A stretch of 64,000 nt of DNA, taken from NCBI GenBank assembly GCA_013141125.1, contig JABFRO010000001.1, positions 1,674,001 through 1,738,000 of the forward strand. The letters are read 5' to 3'. Shown piece after piece: positions 18,022 to 25,711 of the stretch. The stretch comes from Methylophilaceae bacterium (lineage in GTDB: Bacteria; Pseudomonadota; Gammaproteobacteria; Burkholderiales; Methylophilaceae). How positions within the stretch are numbered: the stretch's first letter is position 1; the number at the start of each line of letters is the position of its first letter. A program made the translations under genes and the position numbers. The notes under the pieces are model-generated. The model searched no databases. It saw only the letters and a list, made by a program, of their open reading frames with translations, and had not been told where the DNA came from.

Positions 18022-19674
18022 TTAAAAAACACCGAGCACATAGAAAGAAGACTTCTTATCACCTTGTTTTTCAATGAATTTTTCATCACTCATCTTCTTT
18101 AGAAGTCTATACGCCTGAATTTTTGTCATGTTGCATAAAGTCATTACATCGCTACGTGTGACTCGCCCATGTTTCTGGATAAAGTTTTTAACCAGTTGCT
18201 CACTTTGCAACTTGTTGAACCCCGCCTGACGAATGTATTCGGCGCGCTTACCCTGCAAATCGTATAAAAGCGAAGAAAGCGTGTAGCTTCGCCCACGTCC
18301 CGTACCATGTGCCTGCAATAATCCACTCTCCACCAGTGTTTCAACACTGGCTCTCACCCGTGTGGCCTCCTTTTGCACAGCCTCAGCAAGCTCATCTATC
18401 TTTAGCCTGCGCCCTTCTCGTAGCGCATCCAAAACAATCAGGCTATCAATCGGCATACGCCCACCTAGGCGCGCCTCCTCCGCCAAAACCACTTTCAGAA
18501 ATTGCTGATCGGCATCCGCTAGGCTCAAACGCAACACGACGGAATAGGCATTGCTCCGGCTGTAATCGGGCAGGTTTCGCCCATATCGCAGCATGCCCCG
18601 ATAAATCAAATCTACCCCACGGCCTGTACGCTCCACCAATCCAATTCGCTTCAAGGCATCGGCCAAGGAAGGATTGCGCGGACAGGGCTCTGTCGTCAGT
18701 AGATTATTCAGCTCAACGCCTTCAACAAAACCGCCGGGGTTGCTGATCGTCATCTCATCATCATTGATGCGGATATGCACTGCGCCACGAGAGAAATAGT
18801 CGCGATGCGTAATTGCATTGGCAAGTGCTTCTCGAAAAGCCCTTGCGTCAATTCTGGGTACAGGTACACGGAACAAACCGGACTGAAATTCATGCTCCGT
18901 ATTCAATGGTTTCAGCAAGGTTTCAACGCGCTCGATTGCGCTTAACAACGGCAAGCGCATGAACTCATTCATGCGCACCTCTTCGCCATCCATAATCTGA
19001 AACGCAATTTCATGGTTAGGCACGGTTTGCCGCAACGCATTTTCATTGCCAATCAACAGCAAGCCTGTAAGCGTTGGCGAGTAACCGTCTGGTGATCGCG
19101 CCACCAAACCCAGCGCCGCATCCAGTTGCGCATCATCCAGCTCCAGCAAGGCACGGTCGCCATTGAAGCGCTCGATGAATTGCCGCAGCCGCGCCCGCTC
19201 GATAGGGTCAAAATCCGCCAGCGTTGCACCCGCAATCGCCTTTGCACTCATGTCCAGCAAACCAAAGCTCGCCTGTCGCGAGGCAAACTCATGGGGATAA
19301 AATGGCACACACTCCGGCTCGCCGTTCGACTGCAATCTCCGCCGTTTCGATACCCCCTCATTCGTGGCAACCGGCGTGCCGCTCTTGGGAACGGCGATGC
19401 GTGCAACAGGCCGCGCGTCCACCGACAAAGATTCAACCGTCACCGTAATGGCGGGTTGGGTACGGTTTGCAATCAATGCAGCCAAACCATCGAGATGCTG
19501 GTGATTAACGTGCAAGCCCGTTACCGATCCATCATCTTCCACGCCCAGATAAATTTCGCCGCCCTGTCCATTCGCCATGCACACCACCGCCTCGATCAAA
19601 TCCTTATCGGACAAACACTGGCGGTCGCTCTTGAATTCGCAGGTCAGCGATTCTTGCAGGGGGATGGGATTCAT
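18022..19674 (-). CDS. AlbA_2/Schlafen-like ATP-binding regulator
   Basis: A 550-residue protein of the AlbA_2 (Schlafen-like) plus RecG-like C-terminal group. Residues 5-120 form the AlbA_2 domain (LTCEFKSD, GGEIYLGVEDDGSVTGL). Residues 285-385 form an HATPase_c_4-type domain (REALANAITHRDY, MTISNPGGFVEGV, GRGVDLI). From about 415 onward there are at least two winged-helix segments, suggesting DNA or RNA binding. It overlaps hsdS by four bases (ATGA) and precedes hsdM. Such proteins are often found inside type I restriction operons, as regulators or additional defence factors, but their action is not settled. Confidence 0.88.
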   Translation of the reverse strand: MNPIPLQESLTCEFKSDRQCLSDKDLIEAVVCMANGQGGEIYLGVEDDGSVTGLHVNHQHLDGLAALIANRTQPAITVTVESLSVDARPVARIAVPKSGTPVATNEGVSKRRRLQSNGEPECVPFYPHEFASRQASFGLLDMSAKAIAGATLADFDPIERARLRQFIERFNGDRALLELDDAQLDAALGLVARSPDGYSPTLTGLLLIGNENALRQTVPNHEIAFQIMDGEEVRMNEFMRLPLLSAIERVETLLKPLNTEHEFQSGLFRVPVPRIDARAFREALANAITHRDYFSRGAVHIRINDDEMTISNPGGFVEGVELNNLLTTEPCPRNPSLADALKRIGLVERTGRGVDLIYRGMLRYGRNLPDYSRSNAYSVVLRLSLADADQQFLKVVLAEEARLGGRMPIDSLIVLDALREGRRLKIDELAEAVQKEATRVRASVETLVESGLLQAHGTGRGRSYTLSSLLYDLQGKRAEYIRQAGFNKLQSEQLVKNFIQKHGRVTRSDVMTLCNMTKIQAYRLLKKMSDEKFIEKQGDKKSSFYVLGVF

Positions 19675-21179
19675 GCGGACACCTTTTTTGTTCGACGCGG
19701 GCTCGCTGCATTATTACCAATTTCAGCCCGCTCTGCCTTGATGCGCGCCAGCAATGCCGAGGCAGGTTCGTCGTGCGGGTCTTGCGGAACTAGCTGGCCA
19801 GAGAAGGCTTTTTTCAGGATGGACTGGCGCAGGGCTTCGCTTTGTTGCAGGGAGGTGGTGAGGGTTTGGTCGAGTTGTTCGACTTCGGAAAGTTTTGCTT
19901 CGATCAAAAGCTCCAGTTCCTTTTGCTCATCTTGGCCACAAAGCGGAATAAGCGTTTCTCTGCATATTTCCAAAGTGAGATTGAACTGCCCGGCTGTTGC
20001 TTTCGACTTTCTCATCATCGACCGTACAGTTTTTTCATGCGCCAAGTAAGCCGCAAGAAGTCTATTCGAGATTACATCGCTTCTGAAAATTGCAATTGCC
20101 TGATTTATGTTCCATTCAGGATAAGTGTTCGGAACAATGGAAATCTTGCCAAGCGGCGGACCGACGATATTCATCAATACATCGCCTGGATAAACTTTTG
20201 ATCGCGCCAAAAATCCGTTGTGTGTTTCGCTGCTCACAAATGTTGGATCAATACTAAAATCTAAGAAACCAGTTTTTGTCAGGTTATAAACTTTGATAAA
20301 AGGAACCTCGCCGCGTCCATCAAAAAGGAGCTCCTTGCTTGGCGTTGTTCCCTTGGTAATGAAACCAGCTATTTCTTCAGCCCGCACATAAACCCACCCT
20401 TCCGGCAGTTCAGGCAATTCGGCCAGTTCTGCGGCGGTAAGCGGCGGCAGGGGTTTCGGGGCTTTGGGTTTGCTGCCGCCGTTGGTTTGCCAGTCGGTGA
20501 GTTGTTGCTGGTAGCGTTGCGCGCGCTCTTGCTGGATGCGCTTGAGCAAGGCGTCAGCGGTTTCGAGTTTGTCTTGATTTTCTGCGCGCCACTGCGCGGT
20601 GAGCTTGCCCTCGAAGGCGTGTTTCAGCAGGGCTTGACGATACACCTTGAGCTGCGCCTGCGCGGTCTTCAGGTTTTCGATGCCCTTGTCCAACTCGGAA
20701 AACAGCTCCTCGATTTTGGCGACGATGCGGTGTTGTTCGGGGAGTGGGGCAAGTGGGAAAGCGATCTGAGAAAGGTCATCCTTGGAAATAACGCCTTGGG
20801 CACTCCCAGTTGAGTCACCTCGTAAAGTCAGGACTTTTGAGCTTAGGAAGTAATAAAGGTAATGCTGTTCCAATGCATTGCATGGGCGTAGTGCCGCGAC
20901 ACTCCGCCCAATAGCGCAATCAATTCCAAGATTGATTTTTCCGGCGGTGGCACCAACAACGCAGATCAAAACATCGCCATGAGCAGCATACTTTAACGGT
21001 TGCGTTGTCCACTCCCGCACAATAGGGCGCTCAGCATCAAACTCGCCTGCCTTAACGAATATCGTGCCTGTCCCCACTTTGTTGCAATCACTCCCCGGTG
21101 GAGCTTGCCCCATGATGATCTCGATTAGCTCGCCGAGGGTTGTTTGCTCCCAGCCATTTGGTGTTGAGACAGATCCCAT
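19671..21179 (-). CDS. hsdS: Type I restriction-modification specificity subunit
   Basis: The DNA-recognition subunit of the type I complex. Its 502 residues show two target-recognition domains (about 8-165 and 262-415), each followed by a conserved helical spacer: PLPEQHRIVAKIEELFSELD and the less typical CGQDEQKELELLIEAKLSEV. Both spacers end in a similar KHAFEGKL/KKAFSGQL motif. This is the normal two-half architecture for a bipartite site. The ATG at 21179 overlaps the stop of the small upstream gene as TGATG, which implies coupled translation; the in-frame GTG one codon earlier is less likely. Confidence 0.94.
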   Translation of the reverse strand: MGSVSTPNGWEQTTLGELIEIIMGQAPPGSDCNKVGTGTIFVKAGEFDAERPIVREWTTQPLKYAAHGDVLICVVGATAGKINLGIDCAIGRSVAALRPCNALEQHYLYYFLSSKVLTLRGDSTGSAQGVISKDDLSQIAFPLAPLPEQHRIVAKIEELFSELDKGIENLKTAQAQLKVYRQALLKHAFEGKLTAQWRAENQDKLETADALLKRIQQERAQRYQQQLTDWQTNGGSKPKAPKPLPPLTAAELAELPELPEGWVYVRAEEIAGFITKGTTPSKELLFDGRGEVPFIKVYNLTKTGFLDFSIDPTFVSSETHNGFLARSKVYPGDVLMNIVGPPLGKISIVPNTYPEWNINQAIAIFRSDVISNRLLAAYLAHEKTVRSMMRKSKATAGQFNLTLEICRETLIPLCGQDEQKELELLIEAKLSEVEQLDQTLTTSLQQSEALRQSILKKAFSGQLVPQDPHDEPASALLARIKAERAEIGNNAASPRRTKKVSA

Positions 21180-21370
21180 CACGCCACCAGCACTTCATTC
21201 AACTCATCCAACAACGGCTCCATCTTCGCGCCAAACAACTGAACCATCTTGCCTAGCCCGCCTTGGCCGTCAAACGGCGACATTTCCAGATCGTCGCGGT
21301 CGATGTGGAAGGAGTTGGCAACGTGGTCGCGCACCCTGCGTAGCCAATCTATTTGTTCTTTCTTAATCAT
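21179..21370 (-). CDS. Mini-protein duplicating the HsdR C-terminus
   Basis: A 63-residue open frame whose last 59 residues match the C-terminal end of the HsdR encoded at 22839-25622 at 53 positions. Its ATG overlaps the fic stop as ATGA, and its own stop overlaps the hsdS start as TGATG, so it is placed to be translated as a coupled cistron. The matching 182-bp DNA (21179-21360 against 22839-23020, no gaps) differs at 20 sites in the compared 180, of which 13 are silent and 7 change residues. The HsdR C-terminal helical domain (EcoEI_R_C type) contacts the methyltransferase core, so the mini-protein could occupy that surface. It could equally be a leftover from recombination. Confidence 0.72.
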   Translation of the reverse strand: MIKKEQIDWLRRVRDHVANSFHIDRDDLEMSPFDGQGGLGKMVQLFGAKMEPLLDELNEVLVA

Positions 21371-22752
21371 TCTTTTTCCATCCATGCTGCAAATTCTAGT
21401 GGCCGCAAACCAAAGCGGATGGCGTTGCCCGCGTGTAGTGTTTTGAATTCCCTTTGTACCAATTCAACAAAGCGCGGTTGATCTTCGTGAGTGACCGTTT
21501 TTGGCATGGCGGTACGTATGGTTGCTGCGTTAATTGTTTGTCCATTGCGCACGAGGGTGCGAACGGTTTCGGTGAGTTCGTTGCGGTAGCGCAGGCGGAA
21601 GGTGTCCGGTGGTACGAGCTGTTGTTGCACGGCAACGTATTGCTGGCAGGAGCGTTCATATGCCCAGACGAATACATCACGCAACAGTTCAATGCGATTG
21701 AGTTCATACACGCCGAGCATGGCATCCACATAGGCTTGTTGCGGTACGTCGATAAACGAAAGCGGGCAGAGGTTGCGCTGGAACAGCGGGATATTGGCGG
21801 CCAGGCGTGATACGCGCTTGTTCACATCGGCAAACGGTTGCAGGTAAGGCAAATGCACCATCATGAAGAATGATTGTTCGAATGGATCCTGGATTTCTGC
21901 TGTCATGCTGATAACGATGTTGAACAGCTCTTCCAGTCGTTGCGGCATGGCGATGGGCAGGTAAACGCTGCCGCCAATTTCAACCGCGTGGTTGCGAATA
22001 CGGCCACAGGTGAGCGGATCCGGCATTAGGCCGTCGGAAAGAAAGGCATGCAAGGCGATGATGGTTTCAGGGTTAACGCCTGTGTGTTCTGTATCTTGCA
22101 CCAGAAATTCAATGGCCGATTTATGATTCAGAATCATTTGGGTTTCCAGCGCATCCTTGCCCTCGGCGGCCAGGCCAAACTCGATCAAGCGTTCGGTGTC
22201 GAGGCGGCTATAGGTATTGCCTTCCAACTTGGAGGATGCCCAGGAGAGGTCAATCAGCAAACGGTTCAAAATGTTGCGGGCAAAGGTACCTGCCGGTGTT
22301 TGCTCGGCAGATGAACGCCCCAAGTTATGCAATTGGGCGCGCAAGAATTCCGGCAGGTAGGCGGTTTGGTTAGGCTGGTATTGTTCCAAAAATTCGATTT
22401 GATAACTGACCGGGCTGCGTTGCTGGCGTGGCTGGCGTACGTAGATTTTTATTTCTGCACCTTCAGCAGAGAGAGGGACATAGACTTCGCCTGTCATCTG
22501 CTTGATTGGTGATTCGGGTATAACATTCATCGTGCCCGCGATTGGGACTAGCCGATATTTGATTGCGCGTCCGTCGCCCTTGGTTAGAATGCGTTTTTGT
22601 TTGACCAAAGATGCCAGGCGACGTTGTAGGGTGCGACGAGAAACATGGCCCTCCATCCGTTGCAAAAGTATTTCCAGGCCGATGCCATCGGGATGTTGAG
22701 CGACGAGGTCAACAATCTGTTCGAGCTCTTTAGGTGAAATTATTTTCGGCAT
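21367..22752 (-). CDS. Fic family protein with winged-helix N-terminus and altered active site
   Basis: A 461-residue Fic-domain protein. Residues 1-65 look like a winged helix (VSRRTLQRRLASLVKQKRIL), and residues 160-380 form the Fic fold. The motif reads QPFADVNKRVSR (305-316) where catalytically active Fic proteins have HPFxxGNGRxxR, so the catalytic His is Gln305 and the GNG loop is VNK. An autoinhibitory-type SSKLEG (173-178, Glu177) precedes it. Canonical AMP transfer is therefore doubtful. I believe other Fic-fold proteins share this YLQPF-DVNKR pattern, but cannot check that here. It lies between hsdR and hsdS; direct repeats upstream could be its own operator. Confidence 0.88.
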   Translation of the reverse strand: MPKIISPKELEQIVDLVAQHPDGIGLEILLQRMEGHVSRRTLQRRLASLVKQKRILTKGDGRAIKYRLVPIAGTMNVIPESPIKQMTGEVYVPLSAEGAEIKIYVRQPRQQRSPVSYQIEFLEQYQPNQTAYLPEFLRAQLHNLGRSSAEQTPAGTFARNILNRLLIDLSWASSKLEGNTYSRLDTERLIEFGLAAEGKDALETQMILNHKSAIEFLVQDTEHTGVNPETIIALHAFLSDGLMPDPLTCGRIRNHAVEIGGSVYLPIAMPQRLEELFNIVISMTAEIQDPFEQSFFMMVHLPYLQPFADVNKRVSRLAANIPLFQRNLCPLSFIDVPQQAYVDAMLGVYELNRIELLRDVFVWAYERSCQQYVAVQQQLVPPDTFRLRYRNELTETVRTLVRNGQTINAATIRTAMPKTVTHEDQPRFVELVQREFKTLHAGNAIRFGLRPLEFAAWMEKE

Positions 22753-22782
22753 GATATTCGTTTTTTGTGGCGCGGGAGATAG

Positions 22783-22830
22783 TATTGCGCCATTTTATTT
22801 GGCATGCAACAGTTATCGCGCCATTTTATT
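22783..22830. promoter_or_regulatory. Twin 17-bp direct repeats upstream of fic, probable operator
   Basis: On the minus strand AATAAAATGGCGCRATA occurs twice (plus-strand 22783-22799 and 22814-22830), 31 bp apart, about three helical turns. A third half-site, TGGCGC (22768-22773), forms an inverted pair with GCGCCA at 22787-22792. The repeats fill the 86-base gap between hsdR and fic. The winged-helix N-terminus of Fic is the obvious candidate binder; that is inference. Confidence 0.6.
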
Positions 22831-22838
22831 TTATTGGA

Positions 22839-23020
22839 TTATGCCGCCAACACTTCATTCAATTCATCCAGCAGCGTGTCCATCTTCGCGCCAAACAACT
22901 GATACATCTTGCCCAGCCCGCCTTGCCCATCGAACGGTGACATTTCCAGATCGTCGCGGTCGATGTGGAAGGAGTTGGCGACGTGGTCGCGCACCATGCG
23001 CAGCCAGTCCATTTGTTCTT
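22839..23020 (-). repeat. 182-bp segment duplicated at 21179-21360 (same orientation)
   Basis: The last 182 bp of hsdR recur without gaps 1,660 bp downstream in the operon, with 160 of 180 compared bases identical. The direct repeats flank the fic gene and could recombine to delete it, which would leave a single fused hsdR end joined to hsdS. Confidence 0.93.
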
Positions 23021-25622
23021 CGTTGAATTTTTCGCTGCCGCCGGAGTGGTGTTTCATGATCCAGTTTCTGAAGTTGCGGCGCACGGTGGCATCAAAGTCG
23101 GTGAGCGTTTCATCCATGCCGCACACGCGGCGGATGAGCGTAACCAAAGCGGTGAGTTCCTGCACGGGCTGTGCGCCTTTGTAATCGTCCAGCCTGCGGT
23201 AGGCTTGCCACACATACAAGGGAGCGAGTTTGGGTTTGTCGATTTTGAGTTTATCTAGCACTTGGCGGATTAGGTCGTAGCTGAGTTCGCGCCTGCGGTA
23301 TGGCTGGCTAAAAAAGATGGTGAGCGCGGCGATGTTGTCTTGATTGGCTTTCAGGTAGGCGGCGAATTCGTCGGCGATGGCTTGTGCTTTATCGGCGATG
23401 TTCTTTTCCCAGCCTGCACCCAATACGGTGTCGAGGGTGTCGTGGTCTATGGTTTGTTCTTTGTCGCGGCGGATGGTGTCGAGCAGCTCCACCAGTTCGC
23501 CATTCAACACACTGGCGACTTCTTGCACCAGTTGCTGTTGTGCCTGTTCGCGTTTTGCATCGCCGGGGTCTGTGCCTAGCGGTTGGCCTGCGAGTTGCAG
23601 CGCACGGGCTTCGATGTTGTCGGCATCTATCGCGCCGAATAGTTGGCCGACGAGTTGCTTGAGTTCCAGCCCGCCAGCGGCTTGCCGGATCATGCGCTGG
23701 TCGTCGGCATCCAGTTGTTTGTTGAGCCGTGCCAAGCGTCCGGCGAGTGAACTTACGGTGTCCTCATCCGTCGCGCCCATCATCACCTGCATGGCCAAAT
23801 CCTTGAGCGGCACGGTGGGTTTGATGATGAGCGGTTGGCTGGCAGTTTTTAATGACCGCGTGACACCGATGGCATCCACAATCACATAATGCGTCTTGGC
23901 ACTGACGGCGGAGGGCGTGACTTTTTTCAGGTCGTCCATGTCCAGCGTGCGCGTGCCACGGCCTTTCATCTGCTCGAAGTAGTTGCGGCTTTTGACGTCG
24001 CGCATGAACAGTAGGCATTCCAGCGGCTTCACATCGGTGCCGGTGGCGACCATGTCCACGGTGACGGCGATGCGCGGGTAATACTCGTTGCGGAATTGCT
24101 GCAACACCGACTTGGGGTCTTCGTCGGTTTTGTAGGTGAGCTTTTTGCAGAAGGCATTGCGCTCGTCGAATTCCTCGCGCACGGTCTGGATGATGTCGTC
24201 GGCGTGGCTGTCGGTCTTGGCAAAGATCAGGGTCTTGGGCACTTCGGCGCGTCCGGGGAATATCTCCGGCAGCTTGTCGCGGAAGGTACGGATGACGGTG
24301 CGGATTTGATCCGGGTTGACGATGTTGCGATCCAACTGCGTGGCGGAATAGGCTTCGTCTTCGTCCTGCAATTCCCAACGCTTTTTGCGCGTGAGTTTTT
24401 CGCGGCGTTCCACTTGCACCTGCGCGGGGATGACCCCGCCGCCCTGGGTGATTTGCGTTTCGATCACATACACTTCATTGCCCACATTCACGCCATCGGC
24501 CACGGCTTTTTCATGGCTGTAGTCACTGACCACGTTCTTCTTGAAAAAGCCGTAGGTGCGGTTGTCCGGCGTGGCGGTGAGGCCGATGAGGCTGGCATCG
24601 AAGTAGTCGATCACCTGTTGCCACAGGTTGTAGATGGAGCGGTGGCATTCGTCGATAAAAATAAAATCAAAGAATTCGGGCGGGACTTTTTCGTTATAAA
24701 CGACGGGGAGAGGCTCTTTGCCCAACTTTAATTCGGCGGGGTTGATCTCTTCCGTTGCTTCATCCAGCGGTGTGCCTTTGAGGATGGAATACAAACGCTG
24801 GATGGTGCTGATGCACACTTGACTATCCTTGGCGAGGAACGAAGATTTCAGCCGCTGCACGTTGTATAACTCGGTGAACTTGCGGTTATCGTCTATCGGC
24901 ACATAGGACATCATTTCCTGCTCGGCTTGTTCGCCGAGGTTTTTGGTATCCACTAGAAACAGGATGCGTTTGCCGCGCGCGTGTTTGAGCAGGCGGTAGA
25001 TGGAAGTAATGGCGGTATAAGTCTTGCCCGCGCCGGTTGCCATCTGAATCAGCGCGCGCGGTCTGTCGGCCTTGAAGGAGGCTTCCAGATTGGTAATCGC
25101 AGTTTCCTGACAATCGCGCAGACGCAATTCACAGGCAGGCAGATGATGTGGGTTTAACGCTGGAATATTTTGCAAACGCTGACGTAGGCTTGCCGCTTGT
25201 GAAAGCCACTCTTTGAGTGTTTCAGGGCGATGAAAACTGAACACCTCACGCGAACGCGGCTTGGGGTCGCAGCCATCGGTAAAGCGCGTGATGATGCCAG
25301 TGCTTTCGTACAGAAAGCGCAAAGGCTGCTGGTTGTTGACCCATTTGAGTCTGGCAGCCGCGTAGCCTTCGGTTTGTGATTCATGGGTGGTGAGGCGCTG
25401 GCCTTCTTCCGCGCGCTTGGCTTCGATAACGCCTACCGCTTGCTTGTCCACAAACAGTACGTAATCGGCCGGGCCGACATCGGTCCGGTATTCGCGCACG
25501 GCCTGGCCCAATCCAGCGTTCAGGTCTACCTTTTTTGCGTGCTGAACTATCCATCCCGCCTGTTTGAGCAACGCATCGATGTTGTCGCGTGCTTTCTGTT
25601 CCGGGTTCTGGTTATCGGTCAT
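22839..25622 (-). CDS. hsdR: Type I restriction endonuclease subunit R
   Basis: The motor and nuclease subunit of the type I restriction complex; it translocates and cuts unmodified foreign DNA. The 927 residues contain an N-terminal PD-(D/E)xK nuclease (DYVLFVDKQAVGVIEAKR), a superfamily 2 motor with Walker A MATGAGKT and a DECHR box, the GLTATP motif, motif VI in QMKGRGTRT, and a C-terminal EcoEI_R_C-type domain that docks on HsdM/HsdS. It is the first gene of the minus-strand operon, 89 bases downstream of slt. Confidence 0.95.
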   Translation of the reverse strand: MTDNQNPEQKARDNIDALLKQAGWIVQHAKKVDLNAGLGQAVREYRTDVGPADYVLFVDKQAVGVIEAKRAEEGQRLTTHESQTEGYAAARLKWVNNQQPLRFLYESTGIITRFTDGCDPKPRSREVFSFHRPETLKEWLSQAASLRQRLQNIPALNPHHLPACELRLRDCQETAITNLEASFKADRPRALIQMATGAGKTYTAITSIYRLLKHARGKRILFLVDTKNLGEQAEQEMMSYVPIDDNRKFTELYNVQRLKSSFLAKDSQVCISTIQRLYSILKGTPLDEATEEINPAELKLGKEPLPVVYNEKVPPEFFDFIFIDECHRSIYNLWQQVIDYFDASLIGLTATPDNRTYGFFKKNVVSDYSHEKAVADGVNVGNEVYVIETQITQGGGVIPAQVQVERREKLTRKKRWELQDEDEAYSATQLDRNIVNPDQIRTVIRTFRDKLPEIFPGRAEVPKTLIFAKTDSHADDIIQTVREEFDERNAFCKKLTYKTDEDPKSVLQQFRNEYYPRIAVTVDMVATGTDVKPLECLLFMRDVKSRNYFEQMKGRGTRTLDMDDLKKVTPSAVSAKTHYVIVDAIGVTRSLKTASQPLIIKPTVPLKDLAMQVMMGATDEDTVSSLAGRLARLNKQLDADDQRMIRQAAGGLELKQLVGQLFGAIDADNIEARALQLAGQPLGTDPGDAKREQAQQQLVQEVASVLNGELVELLDTIRRDKEQTIDHDTLDTVLGAGWEKNIADKAQAIADEFAAYLKANQDNIAALTIFFSQPYRRRELSYDLIRQVLDKLKIDKPKLAPLYVWQAYRRLDDYKGAQPVQELTALVTLIRRVCGMDETLTDFDATVRRNFRNWIMKHHSGGSEKFNEEQMDWLRMVRDHVANSFHIDRDDLEMSPFDGQGGLGKMYQLFGAKMDTLLDELNEVLAA

Positions 25623-25711
25623 ATTTCTGATTTCAGCTAATAGTGTTCAAAACGGTTGGACTGGAATTAATCAACTTCAAACTCAGATATTGTTTCCCCC
25701 GTGAGCCCAGT

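Noticed and set aside
24096-24731. 211-codon plus-strand frame inside hsdR
   Set aside because: It is antisense to the conserved helicase region and is explained by third-position GC in hsdR.
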